A stretch of DNA of 64,000 nucleotides from Apis mellifera (lineage: Eukaryota; Arthropoda; Insecta; Hymenoptera; Apidae): assembly GCF_003254395.2 (NCBI RefSeq), contig NC_037648.1, forward strand, positions 7,932,135-7,996,134, in the 5' to 3' direction. Made by a program: the position numbers and the translations under genes. Below, piece by piece: positions 23,728 to 33,144 of the stretch. Below the pieces are notes generated by a model. It had not been told where the DNA came from. It did no database searches and was given only the letters and a program-made list of their open reading frames with translations. The stretch's first letter is position 1. Each line of letters starts with the position of its first letter.

Positions 23728-24230
23728 TTGTATAGTATATATTTTTTTTTTCAGCATTCCTCATCATTTTTTGCATTTATTGCAAAAAATATTGTTTGAT
23801 ATTTATATTTGTATTTCTCATTGGTAAGAATTTAATTTTTTATAGTAAATCGAATTTAAATTTTTTTTATTAAATTTTTTGAAATCAATAATGTGAATAT
23901 TCATTATGAAAGTTTTTTTTTTTATATTATTCCAGACGGTAATGTATCATTTATCTTTTTTCCTTTTTGATTATATTAATCTTTTAAATAAGTTAATAAG
24001 TTTGTTTCAGATATATTATTCCTTGGATAATATCTTATCATCACTTATATATTCAAGAAAATGTTACATTTGAATCTCTTAGTAAGATCAGTAAGTAATT
24101 ATAGAATTAATATATAGAATTTTACTAATTATTTATGTTTCAGATACTATTGTGAAAGCAAATCGTTTATCACTTATCATAGTTTGTATAATATCTCTTT
24201 TATTTTCTTATATTACGTTAGAATTTTTGG

Positions 24231-25085
24231 AATATCAGTTAGGATTTTTGTTAGTATTGTAGGAGGGGCCCCTAAAAAAATTTTAGATTTTTATATAGGT
24301 AGATAGTATCTTCTTTTAGAAATAGAAAGAAATTAGAGTTTTTCTAAATAGGAACCATAGTCTGTAACTAATTAGAAAGTACTTATATTTTTAAAAATTT
24401 TTTATTAATCTTTTGTACTCTTTTTTTGTTTCAGAAATCAATATGAAACCAATAAAGGATATTTTTATTCGAATATTACATATCATATTTCGTACAACTC
24501 TTTATTTCATTAAAATTTCTTTTGAGATTTTTAATTAGGCTAAATAAATTATTATAGATAGGAAGGTACTATTTTTAGATACCTATATTTAACAGATATT
24601 AAAATAAACATTAAACTAATTAATAAATAGGGTCTAAAAAATATGGTGAGTTTAGATAACACTATTTTAAGTGTTAATTTTAATATTTCTTAAGAATATA
24701 GAAAAAAGAATTACATCAAGTTAAATTTAGAATGAAAAGATGATGGCTTGTAAAATCGCTGCTGTAGAAATGGTTAAAATGGAATATTTGAAAATGCACG
24801 CATGCTAGTAGTAATGGGAATAATAATGTTAAAAATGATGATGGTCAATAAAATAAGTATAACTCTGTATGAAATATATTATATTTTATTTTTTTTTTTT
24901 TTTTTATTTAAATTTTCAATATTATTTTCTTGGGGGAATTTAAATTTTCAATATTTTATATATTTATTGTCATTTATATCATAAAAATATAAAATATTGA
25001 TATACTTTGAAATAATGTGTTTGTATTTCAAGTATGAAAGTTATGTATGTATACAATTAAGATATAATTTAATTTTTATTTTCAG
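24231..25085. other. A/T-rich stretch, no gene seen
   Basis: Contains a short AGGGGCCCCT palindrome near 24265 and a run of T near 24893-24905. The 60- and 66-codon frames here are low-complexity. The end (ATTTTTATTTTCAG) is a good splice-acceptor-like sequence for the next block. Confidence 0.6.
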
Positions 25086-25300
25086 GTTTAGCTTACCGCG
25101 TCGGTTTTCCTTAAAATTCCTTTTGCTTTTTGTTTTGCACAACGATCAAAGATTGAACGTTTTGCAAAGCTGCGTCAAAAGGAAGGTTTATCATTGATGT
25201 TAAATAAATTTTTACGTAAAGGCGGGTGGATGGGATCGTGGATAGGGTGGGTCTCCAATTCGCAGCAACCTCCTCGTGGTGAGACCTGGGAAATCATTAT
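25086..25300 (+). other. Exon-like block, possible 3' end of the noncoding RNA
   Basis: Starts after ATTTTCAG. GC-richer (GCTTACCGCGTCGG, GCTGCGTCAAAAGG), includes AATAAA at 25203-25208 and the GGTCTC hairpin at 25249-25286. A decayed homologue lies at 28265-28460. No long frame. Confidence 0.38.
25249..25286 (+). ncRNA. GGTCTC/GAGACC stem-loop, copy 1
   Basis: GGTCTC (25250-25255) pairs with GAGACC (25281-25286). Between them AACCTCCTCGTGGT gives a short inner ACC/GGT stem. The same design recurs at 27720-27755. Confidence 0.5.
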
Positions 25301-25836
25301 TATTTACTGTATAATTCAAAATTGTATTCGCGATACAATTATAAATTTTATGGTAAATAATATGAGCTAATTGGCTGCGCACGCGATTGCAAACTTTTTT
25401 ACATTGTTATTAGGATTTATTGTATTTATTGGTTTCACTTTTATTTTAATTTTTGGAAATTTATTTCGTATATATATATATATTTGATCTGTATGATCTC
25501 GGTGATTTTTCTGTTATTTCCTCTTTTAATTCACAACATATGTATTAATATGTATATCTTCTAAGAGTTTACTATAGTTTTTGTGGGTCATTTTAATTAA
25601 TTAGATGATTATAGTAAATGGTAAAAGGATGTAAAAAACATTCTGTATTTTTCGAGGTCGATATTTCAGATTATGAGATGCAAAATTCCGTAAGATGTCA
25701 TTTTCGAATGTTACAATCGGTAATAGGAATAATAAGTACAGTCGATAATAAAGAACATTGTTATAACCGTAGAGCTGATGTTGAAATTAAAAACAGATAT
25801 ATTTAGTTTGTATGATTAGAGTTAAGAATTAAGACT

Positions 25837-25852
25837 CACTGCCATCTAGTGG
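25837..25852 (-). promoter_or_regulatory. CTCF-like site
   Basis: The minus strand reads CCACTAGATGGCAGTG, a full match to the animal CTCF core (CCASYAGRKGGCRS). Family knowledge: CTCF marks domain borders and insulators in insects and vertebrates. Binding here is inference. Confidence 0.55.
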
Positions 25853-25900
25853 ATCTTTTTAGCAAGACAATTTACGAAAGAGATTTCTCTAATACTCGGA

Positions 25901-25909
25901 AGATGGCAC
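25901..25909 (+). promoter_or_regulatory. CTCF-like half site
   Basis: AGATGGCAC on the plus strand after CTCGGA. Matches the 3' half of the CTCF core only. Confidence 0.3.
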
Positions 25910-25991
25910 CACAGTTTAATTCTATCATTATCTTTATCTTTTTCTCGTTATATGTTGTCCTTTTTCTTTTGTATTATCTATGGCACTCTAC

Positions 25992-26000
25992 AGATGGCAC
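25992..26000 (+). promoter_or_regulatory. CTCF-like half site
   Basis: CTCTACAGATGGCACTACTG: 3' half matches the CTCF core, 5' half partly. Confidence 0.3.
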
Positions 26001-26009
26001 TACTGTCCT

Positions 26010-27715
26010 ATTATTTGCTCTTTAATCATACGTATTTCATATATAATTATCGAGTATCGATGTATAATTATCGGATTTTATGTCTAAAATTTTTATTATA
26101 TTATATATTATTAGCCATAAATTTTTAGAATTTATATTATTGTTATTCATTATTAAATAAATTAAATAAATAATAAATAATAAATAAACGTATTAATAAA
26201 TCCATAAATAAGTGAGTAAACTATAGAAATGAATAATAAAAAGTAAAAAATAAGAATAGAATGAACGAATAGATAAATAAAAAATAAAATTAAATGAAGG
26301 AATAAAAAACTACAAAATAAATGTATCGGTAATTAAACTGATTGTCGAACGAAAATATAAATAAGTAAATATGATATAACAATAATTATTTAATTAAGTT
26401 AATAAATAAATAAGTGGATTAGTCTATAAATAAATAACTATAGAAACAAATAAATAAATAAAGAAATAAATGAATTAATAAATTAATAAATTAAAAATTA
26501 TATTAGAAAAGGAAAACTATAATTTTCTAGCAGTGTAAATGTAGTTTCTAGTATGGAAAAGTATATCAATTTATTATTGTAATGAATTTATAAATCAATA
26601 ATAAAAGTTGAAAAGTTGTTAAATTATTGATTATTACAAAATTGTAAATATACATTAATTATTACATTTATTGTAGTAAATTATTGTAATGAAAATCTAA
26701 AAATTGTAGAGTTTTTGGTCATTATAAATCTATTTACAATTATTCTATAATTATTTTTTGTTTAACGTAATAAGAATTAGAATATTTTTAACTACAACAA
26801 AAGATCGAAAAATAATAGAATGCAAATCATAATTTTACATTATATGATTTGTTATATTTATTATCGTAATAAATTGTACCAAAAGTGAAATAAAAATTTA
26901 AAAATTAAGAAATTATTGACTGCTATGAATCTATTCATGACTCTATATATAATATATATAATGACGTATAATTTTTATAATTATTTTTTGCATAAAATAA
27001 TAATATTTAGAATTTTTTAACATAGTTACAAATCGAAAATTATTACTATAAAGTAAATTTTACTTTATTTCGTAAAAATATATTTTAATTGTTGTATATA
27101 ATATCGTAAAAAATTATTAAATCCATGAATTAATAAAATTGATATTTTATAATTAATGAAAAATCTAAAAATTAATAAATTGTTAACAAATATTCGAAAA
27201 ATCAATTTTAATAACATCGATAAAGACCGTATATTTTCGTTAACCTTCGATTCGCGCTCCTCTGTAATACAATATAATATATATCGAGGCAAGTCGCGAG
27301 AGGACGACCATTTCTTAATCAGCTCGCCTCACGGTAACATTAATATTATAAGACATTTTGATTGAATTTTTATAATATTATAATGTAGAAAATACTTTTT
27401 TATCTATTCTTTTACGTGCTTTATTCTCATTTTACTTTTATTTTGATCTAATTTTTATTTCTTTTTTTTATTTTATATTTTTAACTTGATTTAATTTTTA
27501 CTTCACTTTGAATTTTAATCTAATTAATTTGATTTTTTTAATTTTTTATTTTCTTTAAATTTTATATTTATCTTGCTTCGATTTTTAATTTTTAACTATT
27601 ACTTTTACTTTTTAATTTACTTTTAATTTTTAATTTATCTCAACTTTCAATTTTTGTTTTGTTTTAACTTTTAATTTGCTTTAACTTTTAATTTATATCA
27701 TTACAACTTATAATT
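26010..27715. other. A/T-rich stretch, no gene seen
   Basis: AAATAAATAA-rich DNA (26150-26500) then unstructured A/T-rich sequence. One GC-richer patch at 27235-27345 ends in a weak donor-like CTCACG|GTAACA. From 27370 to 27700 repeated TTTAATTTT and TTAATTTAC words form a degenerate simple repeat. Confidence 0.6.
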
Positions 27716-27719
27716 ATAA

Positions 27720-27755
27720 GGGTCTCGATGTAGTCACCTCCTCGTCGGTGAGACC
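27720..27755 (+). ncRNA. GGTCTC/GAGACC stem-loop, copy 2
   Basis: GGTCTC (27721-27726), an 8-nt bulge, CACC, loop TCCTCGTC, GGTG, GAGACC. Ten base pairs in two helices. Shares CACCTCCTCG and GGTGAGACCTGG with copy 1, but the surrounding DNA is not obviously alike. Confidence 0.5.
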
Positions 27756-28264
27756 TGGTAATTGGCATCGGTTTTTATTTTGTATTATTTGTTTAATAAT
27801 TTATCATAAAGATCGGAGATATTAAAGATAGAGAGATTAGAATTGTATTTGAATTGAACTGAGAAAAATTAGTTTTTGAAAACTGATGCCAAGCTAAGTA
27901 CTACACTAATTTCTTTTTCTATGTTTCAGATTCGTGTAATTCATTTATATCGTATACTATTTTTCTTTTTCATCTACGAAATTTTAATTATCTTGCAAGG
28001 AATTTCGAATACTTATAATTCGCGATATATCTTACTAAAAATTATAATCTTAATCTTTTGATAACGAAGAGTTATATTATATCATAGTTTTTTCAAATTA
28101 CATAGGATTCATAGGATTCATTAATATTTCTGAATAGCAGTCTTTTCTTAAACAAATATTTAAAGAAAGATAGGAAAAGAAATTAAATTTTTATAATCTT
28201 TGACATTTTTCTTTCTTTTTCTCTTGCATCTCCCTTTATTAATATAATTTTATTTTCATCAAAT

Positions 28265-28900
28265 TTTGTAATCGCGCACAATACAGAGTCAATGAATACT
28301 GCTTAAAATATATATTACAAGAAAGGAAAGATTTGTCATTGATTTTGGCTAAATTTTTATGTTTAAAAAAAAAGAAAAAATAGATAGGTTCGTTGGATAG
28401 AATGGATTTCCAATTCATAAGTGATAGAAAGAAATTATTATTTTCTATATGGGTCTTAATCATATCTGTGATTCAATTATAAATTTCATAGTAAGTAGTA
28501 TGAATTAATTAGCTGTGCATGTGATGTTTTTTGCAGTTTTAACCATTAAAATTTATTGAGTTGTATTAAATTAACATTTTTATTTTGATTTTTGTACAAA
28601 TTATGATGTTTCACTTATTAATTTGTTTTGAAATAATCATCTATTGTTCAATCGAGATATATTTCATCAATATTTTGATTTTGGTGATTTCTTTATAATT
28701 TCTTTTTTTAGTTCACAACTTATTCTCTTATTTGTTACATTCTCTTATTTGCTAATATATCTAGTATTTATACCATGAGAGAAGAAGATAAATGTAGTTT
28801 TTTACTTGACCGTACTAAATCGTAGATGGCGCGAATGACATATTCTTCTTTTTGAAGTCGGTATTTCAGATTTTGAAATACTAAATCCCTTAAGATGTAT
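28265..28900 (+). repeat. Decayed copy of the 25.1-25.85 kb segment
   Basis: Collinear resemblance: TTTGTCATTGATTTTGG against TTTATCATTGATGTTAA, TGGATTTCCAATTCATAAG against TGGGTCTCCAATTCGCAG, ATTAGCTGTGCATGTGAT against ATTGGCTGCGCACGCGAT, and TGAAGTCGGTATTTCAGATT against CGAGGTCGATATTTCAGATT. Many changes are C to T or G to A at CpG, as expected from decay of a methylated or older copy. Confidence 0.75.
28824..28832 (+). promoter_or_regulatory. CTCF-like site in the decayed copy
   Basis: ATCGTAGATGGCGCGAAT: GTAGATGGCGC fits the insect-type CTCF core well from its fourth position onward. It lies in the diverged homologue of the 25.1-25.85 kb segment. Confidence 0.4.
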
Positions 28901-29595
28901 TGTATATTGTATATTGTTGAATAAATGTTTATTGTATGTTGAAATTGGATGTGTCGGTAACAGATTGATCAAATTGATTACATTTGGTTTTTTTACATAA
29001 TATTTTTGCAAATTGCATATGTATTTTTGTTTTTAAATTTCATCTAAACATTTTTTATATTAAAATTTATGCTTTTATTTTATTTTATTAGAATAGATAA
29101 TAGATAGATAATAGATAATAGATAGAATAGATTTGAATAGATAATATCGCTGGTGACATTAAAAAATGATAACACGTCCTTAATAGTTCTCTTTACGATT
29201 TCATCAATGTCTCATTGAATCTCGTAATGTTATTTATAATATGAAAATGATATAAAAACCAATTGAATTCAGATGTAAATTTCTTTATATATTTATGTGT
29301 GTAGAGTATAATGATCATTTGTTTTTTTAAATGAAATTACATTTTTTTTTTTCTAGTATAATTCCAATGCAAAGTTATTAATTCTGATGATATTTTATTT
29401 TAAATTTCGTAAGAGTTTTATAAAAGTTTTATAAAAATAAAAAATTTGTAATAGGAGAGTACATGAACTTTTTTTTATTTTTTGTATGATGAATTTTGAA
29501 AAGTTTATGTTGAAACGGTCCTAATAATTAAATCGATTTGAAATAATTTACTATATAGATCTCTATATGTGATTACAGTTTATTTTCAAGTAACA

Positions 29596-29715
29596 TTATT
29601 TGACATGAATTACTTGAAATTCATGAAGGGGTGGTTCTGCTCGTCTCTTCCGTTTTAAATAATTATACCAATCGACAAAAAAACAATAGAAAATAACATC
29701 CTCTTCTTCTACATC
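29596..29715 (-). CDS. Exon 5 (last) of the four-membrane-segment gene
   Basis: Good acceptor GATTTCCAG. Encodes 39 residues (acidic start, then FYCFFVDWYNYLKRKRR) and a TAA at 29598-29596. Confidence 0.7.
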   Translation of the reverse strand, partial: DVEEEDVIFYCFFVDWYNYLKRKRRAEPPLHEFQVIHVK

Positions 29716-32700
29716 CTGGAAATCATACAATATTTAATAGTATATTCATATTGTTTTTCTATTATTTTTTACAAATTTTTATTTGTATTAAAATTATAAT
29801 AATTATCTTTATTTAAAATATAAATGTAGTTACATACGCAAAAATTTGATTTATTATTACTTTTAATTTTTTCGGTACTGTTATAGTAGGAAATGTTTCT
29901 AATATAGGAATTGGATCTAGTTCTTCAGGTTCTTCCTTTTCTGGTGTTACTTGTATAGCAACATCATAGTCAGGATATTTTTCTTTCTTTTTTATCTGTC
30001 CTTATAAGAATAATTATCAAAAATTTGGAGAAATTTATTTTAAATTGTCATTACTAAAATTATATAAAATTATAGTCCCTTGTATTGTTTTTGATTATAT
30101 TTTAAATCAGCAGTTCTTAATCTTTTCCGTATATTATAGTATTCAAAATAGTGATCAATTCAAGTTTGAAAAAGAAAAAAAAGATTTATTATAAATAAAT
30201 AAAATAATAAATATTATATATTTTCTTTCTGTCATTTATTTACATATATAATGTAACCGCTGTTTTAAATCATTTTATTAAACTAAGATAAGTAATACTT
30301 CAAATGTAGTACCCAAAAATAGTAATCGAATAAAATCCAACCTTGTATGAGGTATATACTCATACATAAAATTGATAATAGACACATGGTGAAATTATGT
30401 ATAAAAATAGGATGTTGTAGTAATTCACTATCGCTCACTATATCCAAATCGATATATATGTCTGTATGTTTCATTTCAACTATTCCGACTATTAACATTA
30501 AAATAGCTGATAGGAAGCAGCCGGCGAGAACCTGAATATATTTGTGTTGAATATTTAAAATATAAAATTATATAACAAAAATGAAATTTTACTAACATAT
30601 AAAGGCTTTTTCATGAAAATATTTTTTTTGAAAATCCAAATAATTGCGAAACTCATGCTCATAATTATGCACAATGGATAAATAAGGAAAATTGGATTTG
30701 TTTCTTCGGGCAAATAAGGATAAGTCTCATCTTTTTTTCGACGCTCTTTGCTCACATAGTGATGGATAAAATGAAACATTATAATCGAGAGGCCAATAAT
30801 CTACATAAAATTTTTATAATTAAATAAAAATAATTAAATTAAAAACGGAAAATGATTCATAAAAATAAAAGTCTGATATTATTTTATCAAAAATAAAATC
30901 TCTTTTATTAGATAATTTTTTTTTAATTTAATCCAATTTTTTATTCCCTTTATAAATTAACAAAGAAGCATATTAATGAAAGAAATAATATCTTCGAATT
31001 ATAAAATCATTTTATCTTGTCAAAATTTTCAAACGAAAGAGTTTAAAAGTTAAATTCAATATATAGAAACATAAGATGAGAATTGATATTTTTCCAGTTA
31101 TAAAAGCTTAAAGAAAGATTTTTTTTTATTTTTAAATATTTTTAAATATAATAATTCTAATACTTATAAGAAAAGAAACAATATTAAATGATAATCTTGA
31201 TTTAAAGAGATCAAGTTATTTTGAATCGAGTTGAATAAAATATTAAAATATAAAATAGTCAAAAATAGTATCAATTTTTCAAATATCTTATTCTATTTAG
31301 GATTTCTGATTTATTTTCAAATTTATTTATTTCTCTACATTTCATAAGAGTATTCTACGAAATTCAGAAAGAATATGAACTTACAACTATCCAAAAAAAC
31401 TTTCAAATATTCTTTTCGCAATTTGTACTTTGTTCTAAGCATACTCCTTGATAAACATCTGCAATGAATATCACGAAACGATATCGTGGATCCTCTGACA
31501 ATTCTCAAAGAGAGTAGTATCCATACGAATATATATAAGGAACTAGGACAAACGTAACGAAACACCGCGAACCATAATGGAAACTTTTATCTTCGAATGA
31601 TATAAAATTGCAACACGTAAAGTGGAGAAAGAATAAGAGAGAAAAAAAAAAAAAAAAAAAAATAAGTAAAATGAAATCGAGCGCTGACACGTAACTTTTT
31701 CACGACGCGTGACGAGATCTCGTTTCCGATTGCATAACAACAACAATAATAATAAAATAAAAAATCGGCGATGGCCATCGTTGAATCATTCTCGCGACAT
31801 TTCGCTAACATAAGATTACGGTTCCATGAAATTGGGTCACACGGTCGGTGTCGGTTGGCTTGTGTGTTGACTCGTGTTCCTTCGATTCGCACTTCCTGCT
31901 CCGCAACTAGACACTCGAAACAACAACGATTTAAATAATGCTCTCTAACGTAACGAGCAGCGAAATTGGATCGGGCACGGGTGTTAATCGGTGAAGAAGG
32001 AATGGTCTGAGTCACTGACCAATATTTGTGTTATTGGGAGAAATGTGATTGCGTTTCGTATAAATATTTTCGCATTCTTCGCTCGTGTCGTTTTTAACCG
32101 AGTTTTTGTGACACCGTTTCGCCGCTTTGCTACTTATCTCTCGTTAATTAGATACATTCGTAAAACGGAACGGAGATAATGATGTTCGTGAGAAATGATA
32201 TGTTAATCTAGAGATCTACGCGCGATAAATATGTTTTTTTTTTGTATGGAATTTTTAGAAGAATGAATCTATAGAATCTGCACGATACACGGTGCGTTAA
32301 ATGATACTTTTTGAATTTTATAAAAGATGCAAAACACTTTTAACTTCGTGAGATTTTAAACAGGAGGAAATCCAAACGATCGATTAAAAGGTAAAAATTC
32401 AAGAATTTAGAAAATATTTTATATCCAAAATATTGATTACATTAAAATCAATATTGAACGATTTTATTAAATATTTTTCAATATTGTTCAAAAGTTTAAA
32501 TAATATTTCATTAATTGAACATCAAAAGGAATTTTATCAAGGAAGAAAAAAAAATTATTCAATTATAGACAGTCACATAGGGAATACATTTGAAATAGGA
32601 TTCGGTTCGAAAAAATTAGATGTATAATTTTTATTATTCGAAATTAAAATTAGGTATTAGATACTATTTTTCTAATTTCATTAATGAATCAAATATTCCT

Positions 32701-33134
32701 TATTTCTATTTCAATAATCTTTTATTTTCTTCATTTAATACGATAAAATTGTTCGATATCTTCATTTCTTTTAGACATTTTTAGACATCACTCGTGTTTT
32801 ACTAATTTGTAATATTTGGTTAAGAAGAAATAGGAAATTGTTAAAGAAATATAGAGGAGTTGAAAAGTGAAAATAATTAAATAATTATTTAATTATAAGA
32901 TGTAACATCTTTTTTATGATGGCATTTCATATAATGCCATTTCTAGTATAATATATTAAAATGATTCCTTACGAATTGAAAAATATGTAAACTAGCATGA
33001 ACCACGTGAGAAAGATTTTTATTCCGTTCGTATTCTACTCTCGTTTGATGATAAATACTAGCAAGTTTTGCAATTTCACGGAGTTTCTCCAAATCTATTT
33101 TCTCATTTTCATTTTTTGGCAATATCTCCTCCAT
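29596..33134 (-). CDS. Four-membrane-segment protein gene, five exons
   Basis: Rebuilt from reading frames that join in phase across GT-AG borders: exons 33134-32973, 30800-30597, 30531-30313, 29995-29861 and 29715-29596, all in phase 0, giving about 279 residues. Residues 1-43 are charged and probably helical and cytoplasmic. Hydrophobic segments lie at about 44-69, 90-111, 123-142 and 167-190, with a short acidic loop (DLDIVSDSE) between 3 and 4. The C-terminal tail of about 85 residues is charged, with an acidic proline-rich part and a KRKRR cluster near the end. The topology (both ends inside, four helices) is like MARVEL, claudin-like or other insect four-helix membrane proteins, but I do not recognise the family. 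AATAAA on the minus strand at 29584-29579 lies just after the stop. Function is unknown. Confidence 0.75.
29861..29995 (-). CDS. Exon 4 of the four-membrane-segment gene
   Basis: Encodes the charged cytoplasmic tail (KKKEKYPDYDVAIQV, then acidic and proline-rich). The acceptor is either GACAG (exon from 29995) or TTATAAG (from 30000). Donor AAA|GTAATA at 29860 keeps phase 0 into exon 5. A second donor GTATGT at 29837 would put a stop early in exon 5. Confidence 0.65.
30313..30531 (-). CDS. Exon 3 of the four-membrane-segment gene
   Basis: Acceptor TATATTCAG. Encodes helix 3 (LAGCFLSAILMLIVGIVE), an acidic loop and helix 4 (FTMCLLSILCMSIYLIQGW). The 3' border is uncertain. TGG|GTACTA keeps phase 0 to exon 4 at 29995. 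CAAG|GTTGGA at 30342 would also work if exon 4 begins at 30000. Confidence 0.68.
30597..30800 (-). CDS. Exon 2 of the four-membrane-segment gene
   Basis: Acceptor TTTTATGTAG, donor TAT|GTTAGT. Encodes residues 55-122: the rest of helix 1, a basic/acidic loop (KERRKKDETYPYLPEE) and helix 2 (about FLIYPLCIIMSMSFAIIWIF). An in-frame ATG at 30779 could serve as a start if transcription begins inside the long intron upstream. Confidence 0.75.
31388..32016 (-). promoter_or_regulatory. Candidate internal promoter and 5' exon in intron 1
   Basis: A GC-richer island inside the 2.17 kb intron 1. On the minus strand ATTGG then TCAGTG at about 32017 resembles a CCAAT/initiator pair. About 0.6 kb downstream is a strong donor AGTT|GTAAGT at 31387. 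Spliced to exon 2 it would give a noncoding leader and start at ATG 30779. The 142-codon frame at 31587-32015 (minus) lies in it. It has no domain and is interrupted by homopolymer runs, so I do not call it a gene. Confidence 0.3.
32973..33134 (-). CDS. Exon 1 of the four-membrane-segment gene
   Basis: Encodes residues 1-54 and ends at a strong donor TTC|GTAAGG. ATG at 33134 is the first in frame. The frame opens upstream to acceptor-like CATAG at about 33143, so a 5' noncoding exon, or a short coding one, could precede it. The end of this exon enters the first membrane segment (HASLHIFQF), which continues as IIGLSIIMF in exon 2. That continuity supports the join. Confidence 0.7.
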
Positions 33135-33144
33135 CTGGTCTACT

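Larger units (their letters stand above)
19606..24230 (+). repeat. ~4.6 kb direct-repeat unit 2, noncoding RNA-like
   Basis: Second copy of the unit at 15098-19605, in the same order and orientation. Differences: three rather than two 133 bp subrepeats near its start, two rather than three 34 bp repeats, a shorter 23 bp hairpin array, and a more diverged last 1.4 kb. Similarity fades after about 24230. Confidence 0.93.

Noticed and set aside
15098..24230. 4.6 kb units considered as ribosomal DNA spacer or retroelement
   Set aside because: No rRNA, reverse transcriptase, integrase or LTR-like borders were found.
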